Assembly: GCA_964016985.1 (NCBI GenBank)
Contig: OZ024821.1
Coordinates: 127,805,555 to 127,869,554, forward strand
Length of the DNA stretch: 64,000 nucleotides
DNA from: Anodontia alba
Taxonomy: Eukaryota > Mollusca > Bivalvia > Lucinida > Lucinidae
Direction of reading: 5' to 3'
Shown here in pieces: positions 12,901-27,900 of this stretch (its first letter is position 1; each line of letters opens with the position of its first letter). A model generated the notes under the pieces. The model did not search any database. It was not told where the DNA came from and worked only from the letters and a program-made list of their open reading frames with translations. Position numbers and translations under genes: made by a program.

Positions 12901-15900
12901 CCTAAATTATCCCTATTTGCCTCCTGACCTGGCGCTATGATTAACCCTCAGTGGCTCGCTACTCTGTCTAGAACAAATTTCCATGGTCCCAAAGATGTTT
13001 GAGCCATTGAAGATTGACTGTATGTTTGTCTTTATTTAAACAGTTACTGGTTTTAGTTTAACATATTGTTGCACCTTATATTACACAAATTTCAAATTGT
13101 TTGGAGCATTGAAGTGAAGACACTTGCAGTAGAAACTGTAGCTCTAGAGCTGATCTAAGACTTTAGCCTAAGTAGAGATAGTGTGTGAAATAGAGCTTTT
13201 AAAAATATTCTCATTTATTTATGAGTTACAACACGAGAACATCATAACTCCAGATAAGAGGGGTATCCAGATATATTTTTTTCATATTTCTCCACCAAAA
13301 ATATGTGGGTACTCATTAAAAGCTCTTCGGCAAGGTGCTTATAATGAGTACCCACAATATATGTTTTCTTGGAGAAATCAGAAAAAATATCAATACATTT
13401 TGGTTGACATAAGGTCCTTATTTGGAGCTATGAAAATGTACCATTGGGCATAAGTACCCTATGAAGATCATTTTGGCATTCTGATCACTCTTGGCTGTGC
13501 ACTTGCTGTATAAACCAAAGATCCTTGGCTATCCACTGAGTTCCCAGCGAAGTCTTTCTTGTCTTGCTGTATAAAGGATCTTTGCTATCCACTGAGTGCC
13601 CAGCAAAGTCTGACCAATTGTTGCTGTCCGGCTGTATAAACCAAGTATCCTTGGCTAGCCACTGAGAGCCCAGCAAAGTTTGACCAATTGTTACTGTCTG
13701 GCTGTATAAGCCACAGATCCTTGGCTATCCACTGATTGGCCAGCAGTCTGACCAGTCTTTGTTGTCAGCGATCTTTTTCTAGCCATTTTGTGCCCAGTAA
13801 AGTCTGACCAGTCTTTGTTTTCCGCCTGTATAAACCACAGATCCTTGACTTTCCACTAAGTGCCAGCAAAGACTGCCCAGTCTTTGTTGTCTGCCTAAAT
13901 AAACCTTAAAGCCTTGGCACTACATTGAGTGCCTTGCAAAGTCTGATCAGTCTTTATTGTCTGCCTGTATAAACCTAAGATCCTTAGCTATCCACTGAGT
14001 GGCCAGCAAAGTCTGACCAGTCTTTGTTGTCTGCGATCTTTTGCTAGCCACTTTGTGCCCAGCAAAGTCTGAACAGTCTTTGTTCTCCGCCTTATAAATC
14101 TTAGATTCCTAGCTATCCACTGAGTGCCCAGTAGTGTGATCAGTCTTTGTTTTCTGCCTGTATAAACCTTAGATCCTTGGCTATCCATTAAGTGCCTTGC
14201 AAAGTCTGACCAGTCTTTGTTGTCTGTCTGTATAAACCTTAGATCCTTGGCTATCCACTGAGTGGCCAGCAAAGTCACCAGTCCTTGTTGTCTGCAGTCC
14301 TTTGCTAGCCACTTTGTGCCCAGCAAAGTCTGACTAGTCTTTGTTGTCCGCCTGTATAAACCTTAGATCCTTGGCTATCCACTTTGTGCCAAGCAAAGTC
14401 TGACTAGTCTTTGTTTTCTGCCTGTATAAACCTTAGATCCTTGGCTATCCACTTTGTGCCAAAGTCTGACTAGTCTTTGTTGTCTGCCTGTATAAACCTT
14501 AGATCCTTGGCTATCCACTTTGTGCCAAGCAAAGTCTGACTAGTCTTTGTTGTCTGCCTGTATAAACCTTAGATCCTTGGCTATCCACTGAGTGGCCAGC
14601 AAAGTCACCAGTCCTTGTTGTCTGCAGTCCTTTGCTAGCCAATTTGTGCCCAGCAAAGTCTGACTATTCTTTGTTGTCCGCCTGTATAAACCTTAGATCC
14701 TTGGCTATCCACTTTGTGCCAAGCAAAGTCTGACTAGTCTTTGTTTTCTGCCTGTATAAACCTTAGATCCTTGGCTATCCACTTTGTGCCAAAGTCTGAC
14801 TAGTCTTTGTTGTCTGCCTGTATAAACCTTAGATCCTTGGCTATCCACTTTGTGCCAAGCAAAGTCTGACTAGTCTTTGTTTTCTGCCTGTATAAACCTT
14901 AGATCCTTGGCTATCCACTTTGTGCCAAAGTCTGACTAGTCTTTGTTGTCTGCCTGTATAAAGCTTAGATCCTTGGCTATCCACTTTGTGCCCAGCAAAG
15001 TCTGACTAGTCTTTGTTTTCCGCCTGTATAAACCTTAGATCCTTGGCTATCCACTTTGTGCCAAGCAAAGTCTGACTAGTCTTTGTTGTCTGCCTGTATA
15101 ATCATTTGATCCTTGGTTAGTCACTGAGTGCCCAGCCAATCTCACCAGTCTTTGTTGTCTGCCTGTATAAACCTTAGATCCTTGGCTATCCACTGAGTGC
15201 CCAGCAAAGTCTGACTAGTCTTTGTTTTCTGCCTGTATAAACCTTAGATCCTTGGCTATCCACTTTGTGCCAAAGTCTGACTAGTCTTTGTTGTCTGCCT
15301 GTATAAACCTTAGATCCTTGGCTATCCACTTTGTGCCAAGCAAAGTCTGACTAGTCTTTGTTGTCTGCCTGTATAAACCTTGGATACATGGCTATCTACT
15401 TTGTACCCAGCAAATTTTGACCAATCTTTGTTGTCTGCCTGTATAATCATTTGGTCCTTGGTTAGTCACTGAGTGCCCAGCCAATCTCTCCAGTCTTTGT
15501 TGTCTGCCTGTATAAACCTTAGATCCTTGGCTATCCACTGAGTGCCCAGCAAAGTCTGACCAGTCTTTGTTGTCTTCCTGTATTAACCTAAGATCCTTTG
15601 CTATCCCTGAGTTCCCAACAAAATCTCACTAGTCTTTGTTGTCTGCCTGTATAAACCTAAGATCCTTAGCTATCCACTAAGTTCCCAGCAAAGTCTCATC
15701 AGTCTTAAGATGTCTGCCTGTATAAACCTAAGATCCTTAGCTATCCACTAAGTGCCCAACAAAGTCTCACCAATCTTAAGATGTCTGCCTGTATAAACCT
15801 AAGATTCTTGGCTATTCACTAAGTGCCCAGCAAAGTCTCACCAGTCTTAAGATGTCTGCCTGTATAAACCTAAGATTATTGGCTATCCACTAAGTGCCCA

Positions 15901-18900
15901 ACAAAGTCTCACCAGTCTTAAGATGTCTACCTGTATAAACCTAAGATTATTGGCTATCCACTAAGTGCCCAACAAAGTCTCACCAGTCTTAAGATGTCTG
16001 CCTGTATAAACCTAAGATTCTTGGCTATCCACTAAGTGCCCAACAAAGTCTCACCAGTCTTAAGATGTCTGCCTGTATAAACCTAAGATTCTTGGCTATC
16101 CACTAAGTGCCCAACAAAGTCTCACCAGTCTTAAGATGTCTGCCTGTATAAACCTTAGATTCTTGGCTATCCACTAAGTGCCCAACAAAGACTGAGAAGA
16201 CTAAGCAGATACACAGACTGAGCTGCCATGTCTGAAAGTACATTTTCTCATATTGTGACTCTTATGTAATTATAACGCGAGCTTGATATAGCCATTTTAA
16301 AGCAAGTGCAAAATAATCTGTTAAATGCTGAAGTATGTATACTCTAGCCAAAATTTCTAAATGAACACTTCATCTGAATATTTACTAATTCATATTACAG
16401 GGTTATGCAAATGCTAGACTTAAGTAGCAGCAGACAAACTTTTTTTAAATTAGATGGATCTTTTAATGATACACCATCATGTCCATGGCAAATACCCGCA
16501 CTTTGGCTCTGAACTACCCCAGGGCAAAATTTCAAATGTTTTCTAACTTTTATTTTTATTCCTGTTTATTTGGTATACAGCATTACCTTGTTCTACCATA
16601 TTCTGAAGAAGTTTGATCCCATTCCCACCCACCTCCACCCCCTGGCCCAAGCCCTGGCCTTGACCCAAAGACACCAGAACATACTATTTATTGAAAACTT
16701 ATACTCCTCATGCGATTCAGTGTGATTTGTGAATTGACCACATTAGGAAACTTGAGACCCCTTACTACCTCACTCCCAAGTCATTCCCAGCCCTTCCCAA
16801 ACCATCTCATGATGAAATGTTTACTGAATAATTACTGTGTTCTTCATACCATTTGTTTTGATATGCTACATGATAGTGTGCAGAAAAATGTTATTTTGAC
16901 CCTCACCCCACCTATCCCCATCCCCACCAACTACTCCAGGGTAAAACTTTTAGTAAATAGTAGTTCTGGCCTTCATGTCATTCAGTTTGATATGCTATAT
17001 GACCATATTCCTATAAAATGTAAATTTGAACCTCACGCAACCCCAACCACTCAAGAGCAAAACTTTAAGTTAATACCTATTCTTTTCTTTGTGCCACTTG
17101 ATTTGACATACTATATGGCCATATTTTGATAAGGTGTAAATTTGACTCTTACTCTACCTATTCCTACCACCATCCCAATCACTGTGAATTTTTTTAGCCA
17201 GTATGCCAGGCATTGGAAGTCCTGTACACAATGAGGATTTCTCCATTCTAAATACAGTGTGAAGTATTCAATTCATTTATTTAAAAATAAATATTTTAGA
17301 ACAAAAATATGATTTTTGTTCATTGTATAACTAAAGCCAACATTATTTATATATAAATCAAACACAGGCGTACTGTATAACTAAAGCCAACATTATTTAT
17401 ATATAAATCAAACACAGGCATACTGTATAACTAAAGCCAACATTATTTATATATAAATCAAACAAAGGTATATCTCTGCAAGAGAAGGGTATCCAGATTT
17501 TCATAGGGAAAATGTGTTTATGTCCACTTGCCACACTGAAGTAGTTCTGATGGGTATCAATAACACATTTTTGGGAGAAATAAGAAGAAATATCAATATT
17601 TTTTGGTTGAAAAATTAAATGCCATAAAGAGTTAAGAAAGGCAGAAGAACTTTCCCTCCAGGGCCCAGTTGTTCAAAGCTAACGATGTCGTTAGTTAACG
17701 ATTCGTTAAAATTTAAATCAAGCGATACTCAAACATGCTGAAATTTTTTGCTGAAAAAATGTGAGTAGCTTTTGCAGTGCAAAAGCTACTCACATTTTTT
17801 CAGCAAAAAATATCAGAATATTGTATATTGAATCCACTAAAATAGTTAACGAAATGCCGTCTGACTGGAGACCAGGAGGTCGCGGGTTCAACCCCCGCTG
17901 AGGTCGGCAACATTCTTTCGTGGAGATTGATCATGAAATATTTTCTACGGTCATTCTCTCCCTTCCGCTGATTCAAGAAGGGCAGTTGTCAGTTTCTGGC
18001 GAAAGAATGTGCACAATACTGGTTAACCGCTTAGAGGACTAAGCCTGCCCAGTAAACGTGTGGTTAGGTAAACTGACCGCGCTCGACATGACCCAATTGG
18101 GTTGACTGGGCCGTAAAACCTCAACACAAACAAACAAAGTTAACGAAATGACCCTTAACGAGCTCGTTAAGCTAACGGCGCTTTGAACAACTGGGCCCAG
18201 ATAAATACTTTTCTTATTCTTCCGTGAAAACATCCATTGTGGATACTCATTAGAAGCACCTTGATGATATGCTTCTGATGGGTACTCACAACATATGTTT
18301 TGTTTTGTTTTTTGAGAAATAAGAAAAATATTAAGACTTACTGGTTGACAAAATTAGCAACTAAGTTAGCAGGCAAGTATCTGATATTTTTCATAAATTT
18401 CTCAGGAAATATGACTTGGTATTTTATTTGGGCTGATTCAAATGTAATGGGAAACACTTTTTTCCGGGAAAAATAAGGAAAACTAATTAGATGATGTTCA
18501 CTAACAGATTTAGGGTTTTAAGAGTTGAGCCCCCTTTTTATGTGATATGACTCATTTTTATATTTGCTTGCTGTAGTTTTCCATTTTAAACTCACCACAT
18601 TTGTTTGTTAACATTGCCACCATTTTGATTGACATGTTGTGTTGCTTAGTAACCAAATAGTAACCTAGCAACTATATATATATATATATATATATTGTCA
18701 TAGATTGTGGACAAGTTTCTTTGGGTAAGATACTAGGCTGTCTCTGTGATATTTACAGGTTTTTTCTTGTATGAAATACAGTCTAAAATAAACTGGTGCA
18801 ATATTACTTGTTAAGGGAAATGGATACACTTTCAGGGGAAGCAACTCTTTTAAATTTGTTTTGCCTCCCTCCTGAAAAGTGGTGTTCTCAAAAAGGAAAG

Positions 18901-21900
18901 AATTTAGGGAGCACATTCTTTCCTTTTGGAGTAGACTCTTTTTCAGAAGGGGCTGGGTGTGCAGGAAAGCAAACAGAAAATCACAAAATTGTTTCTCTTG
19001 CAAAAAAAAAAAAAAAAAAAAAATGAAAAAAATGAAAAAATAAATAAATAGATAGATAAAAAAAAATGGCAGAAAATCAACCATGGCAGAAAATCTACCA
19101 AAGTGTATCCTGCCCCTTTTTGCGACTGATAAACATAAAAGAAAGAAAATATAAAAAGATCAGCTTTTGAATCAAAAGACAGGAATGTTGAACTTGTTTC
19201 TTTCCTTGTATTCTTATCTTTTGCTAATTGTTAGTTGATATCTGACTGATAATTTCAGACACGAAAAATCCTGAAATTATTACAGTAGGCAGCTTTTGAA
19301 AAGAAGCCATTGGCTTCCTTTGGCCTTGATGTTGTAGCCTCGTATATTATTATTTACATGTCTCTAGATAAGATTGTTTAAAAGCAAGAAATATTGATAT
19401 TTTTCTTATTTCTCTACGAAAATGTATATTTTGGATACTTAACCCTTGTCTTGCTGAACCCGGATATATCCTGTTTTGCAAACAGTGTAGATCCAGATCA
19501 GTTGGCTTCTGAAGAAGCCAACTGATCTGGATCTGCACTGTTTGCCATTAAGTATGTGAATTTATTGTAACAATCCAGATCGAGTAATCTGATTGGCTGA
19601 AAATTAGAAGTGGGCGTGGTATCTAAATATATTCAGCAGGACAAGGGTTAATAGAATCACTTCAGCAAGGCAGCTCTAATGAGTACCACAGTATATGTTT
19701 TTGTGGAGAAATTAGAAAATATTTATTTAGATATCTCTCTTAACTAGAGCTGTTTGTCTTAAAATTTACATAGCTGCAGATAAGAGGGTATCCACATAAT
19801 ATTTTTCATATTTCTCCATAAAAATATATGTTTTGGTACTCATCTGAAACACCTTGCCGAAGCGCTTCTAATGAGTACCTACAACATATATCTTTGTTAA
19901 GAAATAAGAAATACATCAGCATTTTTCAGTTGAAAGAACCCGCCTTATCTGGAGCTGTGTCAAAAAGTTTTTAAGTTACATTTAAATTGCCTGCCCCCAA
20001 TACAGCTATATTTCTACATTGGAACGAGGGTTATTGAATGCAGTAACTGTATGAAAGCAGAGCTTTTAAGCTTAGTTACCATGTCACAGCATGATGTTCA
20101 TTTATAAAGTAGTTGCCTGAAATTCATACACTTCTACAATACTTTTTGGATTAGACTTGTTAATTTTGTTGACACTAGTATCATTCATGCTCTGATCATT
20201 ACCTTCACTGAGTATCACCATGCTAAGGATGAAGAAGGAGTATTTGAAAACAGTTCTTGGATAATTTTCTTCAGTTCTCCATAAAAATGTATGTTGTAGT
20301 ACTCATTTGAAGTACCCTCTCTTAGGCACTTCTTACGAATATCCACAACATGTGTTTTATGGAGAAATAAAAAAAAATATCCCGCAATTATCATCAAATA
20401 CTCCTCCTTAACAAGTCCTCTGAGGTCCACGGCTTTCAGTATTGGCTTGACTTCCTGTAACATTACCATGTTCAGCAATACAATTTTAACTATTAATATC
20501 ATCATGACAGCTGAGATCATGTCTCTGCAAGTCTGCGATTTACGAATGCACAAATCCATGTATCACCTTAAATATCAAGAATATTTTAACCACCTCCACT
20601 AAATTATATTTTTCTTTATCACGTGGTTTACTGGGATTACCTTTACTGTCAGTATCACCATTGCTTTCAGTATCAACTTGACTGCCGGTAATATCACCAT
20701 GGTCAGCAATATGATTTTAACTGTTAACATCATCATAATAACTGATTTCATGGTTCCTGCAATAATCACCCAGTATACCAGTATAAATTTAGCTGTCAGT
20801 ATAACCTTGAATGCAAAGGTAATTTTACTGCCTTCACTGAGGTATAATTTTCTTTATCACTTTTTTTACTGGGATCACCTTTACTGTCAGCATCATCTTG
20901 AATATCAAGATCACTTTCACTGGCTTCACTAGGGTATAATATAAACTATCCTTATCACTGTTTACTGAGATCACCTTTACTGTCAGTATAAACTTGAATA
21001 TCAAGGTCACTTTTGCTGCCTTCACTAAGGTATAATATTAATTATCTATATCATTTTGTTTACTGGGATCACCTGTACTGTCAGTATTACCAGTTGTACT
21101 TACTGCAGAGCCTGCCTAGGTGGCTCAGTTGGGTGCGCATCCAACTGGTGATCGGGAGGTTACTGGCTAGACCCCCTGCTGGTCAGCAAAATTCTTTCAT
21201 GGAGATTTGATCATGAAAATTTTCTATGGCCATTCTGTCCCTTCAGATGATTCAAGAAGGGCAGTTGTCAGTTTCTGGCGAAAGTATGTGCACAATACTG
21301 GTTAACTGCTTTGAGCACTAAGCCTGCCCAGTAAAAGTGGTCGGGTAAACTGACCGCTCTTGACATGATCTCATTGGGTTGACTGGGCAGTAAAACCTCA
21401 ACACAAACAAACAAACTTACTGCAGAAAGGGCACTATTACCTACCCTTTGTTTCCCAATATTTTGAACCTGAAATAGCTGTGGTTAAATACTGGTACACT
21501 TTTTCTGTGCAAACCTCGTCATCTTCTAGCAAAAAAAATCAAAGGGCTTGCTTAACTCAAGTAGCATTAAATTCTATAGCATTTAATGCTTAGCACTCTG
21601 GGTAAAATTTCAGCAAACAACGTTTTGAAATATTTCTCTGATTTTTCCCAGCAAAGCAGGTTTTTACATTTGATGCAAATTGTCTCCATAGAGACAATTT
21701 GCATAAACTGTCAAAACCTGTTTTCAAGGGAAAATAAGAAAAATATTTCAATAAGTTGTCTGTTGAAAATTTTACCTGGAGTGCTAAGTGTTAAGAAAGC
21801 CCCTATTGGTTTACCATGTTTGGTATTACAGTTATCATCACAAACGTACATGTAGATCCCTCCATTTACCTGTGTTAATTAATACAAATACGTGTATACC

Positions 21901-24900
21901 GCAACCTCTTTATAACACTATTGTTGGGGTCCATAGCATAAACCCTGTTAGTTAAACAACCGTGTTATATCCAAACAAAACTGTATAGATTATATTGAAA
22001 AATGACCATTTATGGTCATTTTTCAATATAATCTATACATTTTTGGGATCCATTTTTTAACCGTGTTATATCCAAAACCGTGTTATAATGGACCGTGTTA
22101 TAAAGAGTAGTGTAATTAATACAGCAATTAATTTTATGAGAATATCATTTTTTATAGATTTTGTTGACAACAAAACAGCTGACCAGAAGCATGTGCTTTA
22201 TTATTGATCTATTTATAGATGTGTGGTTAGCTCTAATTTCTGAATGAAATTTATTTGTACCTGAAGTTGAGTTGTATTATGCACATATGAAACATGGGTA
22301 TGCTCACAGAGAATGAATTCAAAATACTCAGCAGAAGTGCTGGCTTCTGAAAGGTTTTGTTCATGTTTTTTTTTTTTTGTTGTTGTTGAAAAGTTTTTGG
22401 TTGCATTTCCCTCATGGACTGTATTTCAGGAATAAACACCGCTTAGTCTGGGCGACATATCTAGCTTACTCCAGGCTTTCTGGCACTCATTGCTTCCCTC
22501 TTATTCCATAACTTACCTTTGGTGAAAGGGGCTTTAACCTGTAAGCAAACTGTTTATCAATATCTTCGGCAATATCCATTGAATCACAATATCCAGTGAT
22601 TCAATGGGTATTGCAGAAGATATTATCAAACAGAGAAAGCCAAGTCAGACTGACTGCAGATGCACAAGCTGAACTGGGCCTTCACTATTGACATAAGAGC
22701 CCTTTTCTCACGTATGCAGCCTTAAAAGCTCCTTTTTGTGTGGTAGGGCTCATTTAAAAAAAAAAAAAGTTTCATCAGAAAAAATTTAAAGGAATAATAC
22801 ATGCACACACACATGCATGCATGCACACATGCACACGTAAGTCATAGTACAGTTGTATATTTCTGCAATGCTGGATTTCAACTACCCTGTTCGACCTTAT
22901 TACTGCACATACCCCTGTAAGCGTACAGTCACGCAATTCCATAGTCTTCAGATTACAGCCAGTGTACTTTTTGTCTGCTTCTTTATAAAGGCATATATTA
23001 TGGGTACACATTTGAATTGCATTGACAAGTCAATACCCACAACATATGCTTGTATAAAGAAAATCAGAAGAAAAAAAGTCAAATAAAATTCATCATTCTT
23101 TGCTGATCTTGTTTTAAAGTGTACCCAGATACATAATTTACCATGTTTTCCCAGTAATTTTGGAAATCTAAGTGTACAGGGTGGTAATTAGGTCGAATAT
23201 CGTACCATTATTTACCCTAAATATTGGAACAACTTAACTCTTTACCATACATGTCCTAAAATTTAAAATAAAAGCATTTGCTACCTGATGATGTGTCTAA
23301 AATATTGCTGGATGTATGGCAGACAGTGTGGACCCTGATCAGATGCCACATTCTGTGGCATCTGATCTGGATCTACACTGTTTTCTCAAACCTGTCTGAC
23401 TAATACAATACAAAACTAATTGCGTATTAACCCATTGTAGTCGGGAGACCTGTAAAAGGGTAATTGGCAAACAGTGTAGACCCAGATCAGACGCTGCAGA
23501 ATGCGGCGTCTGATAAGGGTCTTCACTGTTTGCAAATAGTTTAGCCATTTTTCTCTAGGAATATGTAAATCTCATAGCGGGACATACCTAAAATTGAAAT
23601 TGGACTCTTCCAATATATAATGTGGTAGATTCTATTCAGTATACGATGGGTTAAACTGTTCAAGTATAAACCTTTTACTGTTTAAGATATTTAACTTATT
23701 AAACGTTATGTAATCAGAATATTCACAGTTCATATCAATTTATGAGTTACAGAATTTGATATCTGATGTATTTCAAACCTGTTGTAACCATTTCTTGGTG
23801 AAAGTAGGTAATTTTGTGAAATTCCTATTCCAGTTCAAGGTTTTACCTAACTTCTGTAAATTGTTGGTTCTCCTTCACACCCTATTACTGATGTGATTGA
23901 AGTAGCTTATCACAACACTAAGTACTTTTTTTTTTTTTTCATTTTTACCATAATTACCATAAATATTTCTTACTGTAATCATACATGCCATAAGCTGCTG
24001 CCAGAAATCTGTGAGATATGGCAAAGATTTAGGGGAGATTTGATAAAATTCTGTGAGATTTTCATGAAAATCACAATCAAGCCTACATAAGTAAGTTTAA
24101 AGCCTTTATTTCACCGAATTAAGCTTAGGATAACAATAACATTGCTTAATTCATGTTTAGTTCTTCTTAAAATGTCTAATTAAATTGTCTGAAAATTCTG
24201 TGAGATTCGAAAATCTTATGGGAAATGGGTACCAGAAAAGCCAAAATTCTGTGAGATATTATCTCACACTGTGAGGTATGGCATGTATGTGTAATTACAA
24301 GAGATATTCAGATTACTGTCCCTTACTGTATTTAACCTAAAATTTGAACAAGTACATTTTAGTAACTGGAGATGTCTCTAAAAGGTGCTGGCAGAATGGT
24401 AAACTGTGTAGACCCAGGTCAAAATGGGACTTTAGGAGCACTATGATCTGGGTCTGCCATATTTACTCAGGCATGTCTATCAAAATATTTAGGATAAGTG
24501 TGGTAACTCACATGCAAAAAATAATAAAAAAAAAATATTGCTGAAATTCAGTGTTGTCTGTGTGCTAACACATTACCATAATAACCCTAAAGTTTTGGGA
24601 CAGACAGACCTGAGCAAAAGGTGTAGACATAGACTTTACCAACAAATTGTGACATCTGATCAGGGTCTTCACTGTTTGCAACTCATCCACAGGCTTTTCA
24701 GACAGTTCAGCCAGTAGTAAAATGGACTTATTCAAATATAAGGAGCTGGCCTCAGTGGCTCAGTTGGATGCTAGTCTGACTGGTGACCAGGAGGATGGGG
24801 GTTCAATCCCCATCGGGTCTGGCAACATTCTTTCGTGGAGATTGATCATGAAATATTTTCTATGGTCAATATCTCCCTTTCGCTAATTCAAGAAGGGCAG

Positions 24901-27900
24901 TTGTCAGTTTCTGAGGAAAGAATGTTCACAAATACTGGTTAACCTCTTAGAGGACTAAGCCTGCCCAGGAAAAGTGTGGTTAGGTTAACTGACCGGCTGG
25001 ACATGACCCTAATGGGTTGACTGGCCCATAAAACCTCAATTCAAGGTGTCCCAATATTCAGGGTAAATACAGATTCTTTGAGAACACATAAGTTAGAAGA
25101 TAGTTTTGATGTTATATGATTTTTGTAGTAGTTGGTAGGTTTTTTAACCCTTTCAGCTTGTTAGACTAAAATCGATACCGATCCAGATGAGACTGCTAGT
25201 AACAAGCTGTCTTATCAGGATCTACACAGTTTGCCATTCTGTTATTGATTTTTTACTGAACCCCTCTTTGTAACAGTGGATGTGTCCAAATTCAGAGATG
25301 GAAGAGCATTTCAGAAATTCAAGGGTGGAAGGGTTAATATGTTTTGCATTTGTTGTTGCTTGCAGTAGTAGATTTAGAAGCATGTGTTTGAGATGATAAT
25401 TATAAAGCATACTATGAGGAAAACTAAGATAATCCCATGTATGAGATAGTAGAAACCCAGACAAACTTGCACTGACAGCAGTCTGATCAGGTTTTTCACA
25501 GTTTGTTCTATACATTCAAAACTCCAGATAAAAAGGGGTATTCAAAAGATAACATAGTTCAATTGTAGAGGAGTAGCCAGATAAATACTTTCCTTATTTC
25601 TCCATGAAAACATATGCTGTAGGTACTCATTAGAAGTGTCTCAATGAGGCACTTCTAATGAGTACCCACACATATGTTTTTTGTGGAGAAATTAGAAAAA
25701 AATGTGAATAGTTTTTGTTTGAAAAACATGCCTTATCAGGAGCTATGAATAGTGTTGTTAACCCTTGTCCTGCTGAATAAATTAATATGCTATGCCTACT
25801 TCTAATGTTCCACCAATCAGATTACCTGATCCGGATTATTGCCATAAATTCACTTACTTAATGGCAAACAGTGCAGATCCAGATCAGTTGGCTTCTTCAG
25901 AAGCCAACTGATCTGGATCTACACTGTTTGCAAAGGCAGAGTATATCTGGGTTCAGCAGGATGAAGGGTTAAATTCTGCAACATCTTAATTTTTGTAATT
26001 GTTGGAATTGCCTTGACAAGGTGATTTTTATAGGTGCCTAAAATATATCTTTTGATGCAGATTTATAACAAAAAAATACTCTAATCAGACTGCATGGATG
26101 TTTGATCTTGTGTGCTTTACTTGTTTGTATACAGGATAATGTTTGTTTATCCTTGACAGGTTTCTTATAGTTTTGGCATGGGTTATAGATAAAAGATTGT
26201 TTTTCATCAGTTCCAAAACTAAGGCAGGTCAAGGTTGTGGGATTTTTTTAAAACTGTGGTATAATTTTCCTGTTAAACCCCACAGTTGATAGAAGACTTT
26301 AAGTTTATCTATAATTTACCCTGTCTGTTTATCCACAATAAGCATCATTTCATCTTGCCAAGGGTTAAAGATAAACCATGGGTTTTCCTTAATTGCAATA
26401 GGTAGGTCAAGGTCATGGGATATTTTTGAAACCATGGTATAATTTCCCTGTTAAACCCTACAACTGATGGAAAACAATGGTTTATCATATAACTTATTTT
26501 ATGGGTTGTATTTTATTATACAAAATAAAACAATTAATATACCATCTTGACATGCTTAAACATTATGTTTGCAAATTTCTTTCACATGACAAACTAGCGT
26601 TTCGAGGGTTGAGCGCAAGACTATGGTAACTCAAACATATTTTTGAAACCCTTGTTTAGGGGCAACTTGGACCCCTTTGTAAACAATGCAAATTTAGGTG
26701 CCATTGCTCATACGAGCAATGGCACCTAAATTTTCATTGTTTACAGAAAGAAATGTTGTAATCTTCATAACACCTTCATAGTGAGGAGATTAGGTTTGGG
26801 GAAAAACAACCATCTGACTTACGCTAGTCTTGCGCTCAACCCTCGGTTTGCTGTAGATACTTAAAAATACAAGAAGCCCACATAAAATATGGACATTGCA
26901 GGCAGGATTTGATAACTTGCTTTGATTTTTCTCCTCTGTGTCCACATTTATCACCAGAAAGAGTTTACATAGATGCTATGTACAATTTTCATAGTAGTTG
27001 AATGTGACTGCTCCAAGATGGGTAGCTGTTATGGCCTGTTACAAAATGATGAAATCCAACTGTGATTTTTTAGTGCACTGCAATGCTGATATAACAGGGA
27101 AGCTGGGATCCAAGGTAACTGAATGCGTTAGAGGTGATCACCGCCTTATAACAGCTACATGTATACATGGCCTGTGGCTGAAAATGTCACCAATCATAAA
27201 ATGAAATTCATCATATTTATGTTCACAGTTTTGCATTTTTTTTCGGACCATTATCTCCTAAGTTTAATCTGTTGGTGAGGGGGTGGTTGGGTGTAGCGAA
27301 GGTGTCGGGTATCTTATGTCACCAGGGCGTACAACTGATATTGGCACCTAGTTGGGCAAGGCCTGCTATCCTTGTAGTAAGTAAGGGTAGAGGGGGAATG
27401 TTTTTATTTCTTCTGTTTCTTCACTTTCATTCCTGTTCCTCTTTCTTCCCTGTCCCTCTCTTTCATCTCCTCTACTATATCTTCTGTCTCTTTTCTCCCT
27501 TTCTCTGGGAGACGGCACAAAATGACCCACAAGGGTTGACATGTCGTTAAACCCCAACACAATCAATAATCTTACTGCTGATTGTTTTGTTATAATCCCC
27601 TGGTTTATCTATCACATTGCATTTCATTTTATTATTATTAATAATTTATAGCTTTTTGAGTCTGCTAGCGACAGCTAGCAGGCTCTATGCAATCGCATGG
27701 GGTTTTTTACTACGTCACAAGCGGATTTTCATCACCGCTATATTCATACGCGCACTACTTCTTAATCAGACGCAATGCGGCACTATTACGGTGAACTGAA
27801 TGTGAAGCAGGGGAATTTTTTATAGCTTTTCTATTTCGCTAACATAACTGTAACTGAAATCGATTTGGATAGTGCAATTTGAAACATAGACTTCAAAATT

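Noticed and set aside
13988..14326. Open frame of 112 codons in the minisatellite region
   Set aside because: It is read-through of a 70-bp repeat whose 66-bp variants break the frame; no domain and no conservation of frame between units.
13474..16190. Regularly spaced repeats that could suggest a CRISPR-like array
   Set aside because: Units abut without unique spacers, the genome is eukaryotic (spliced Vav exons) and no cas genes are present.
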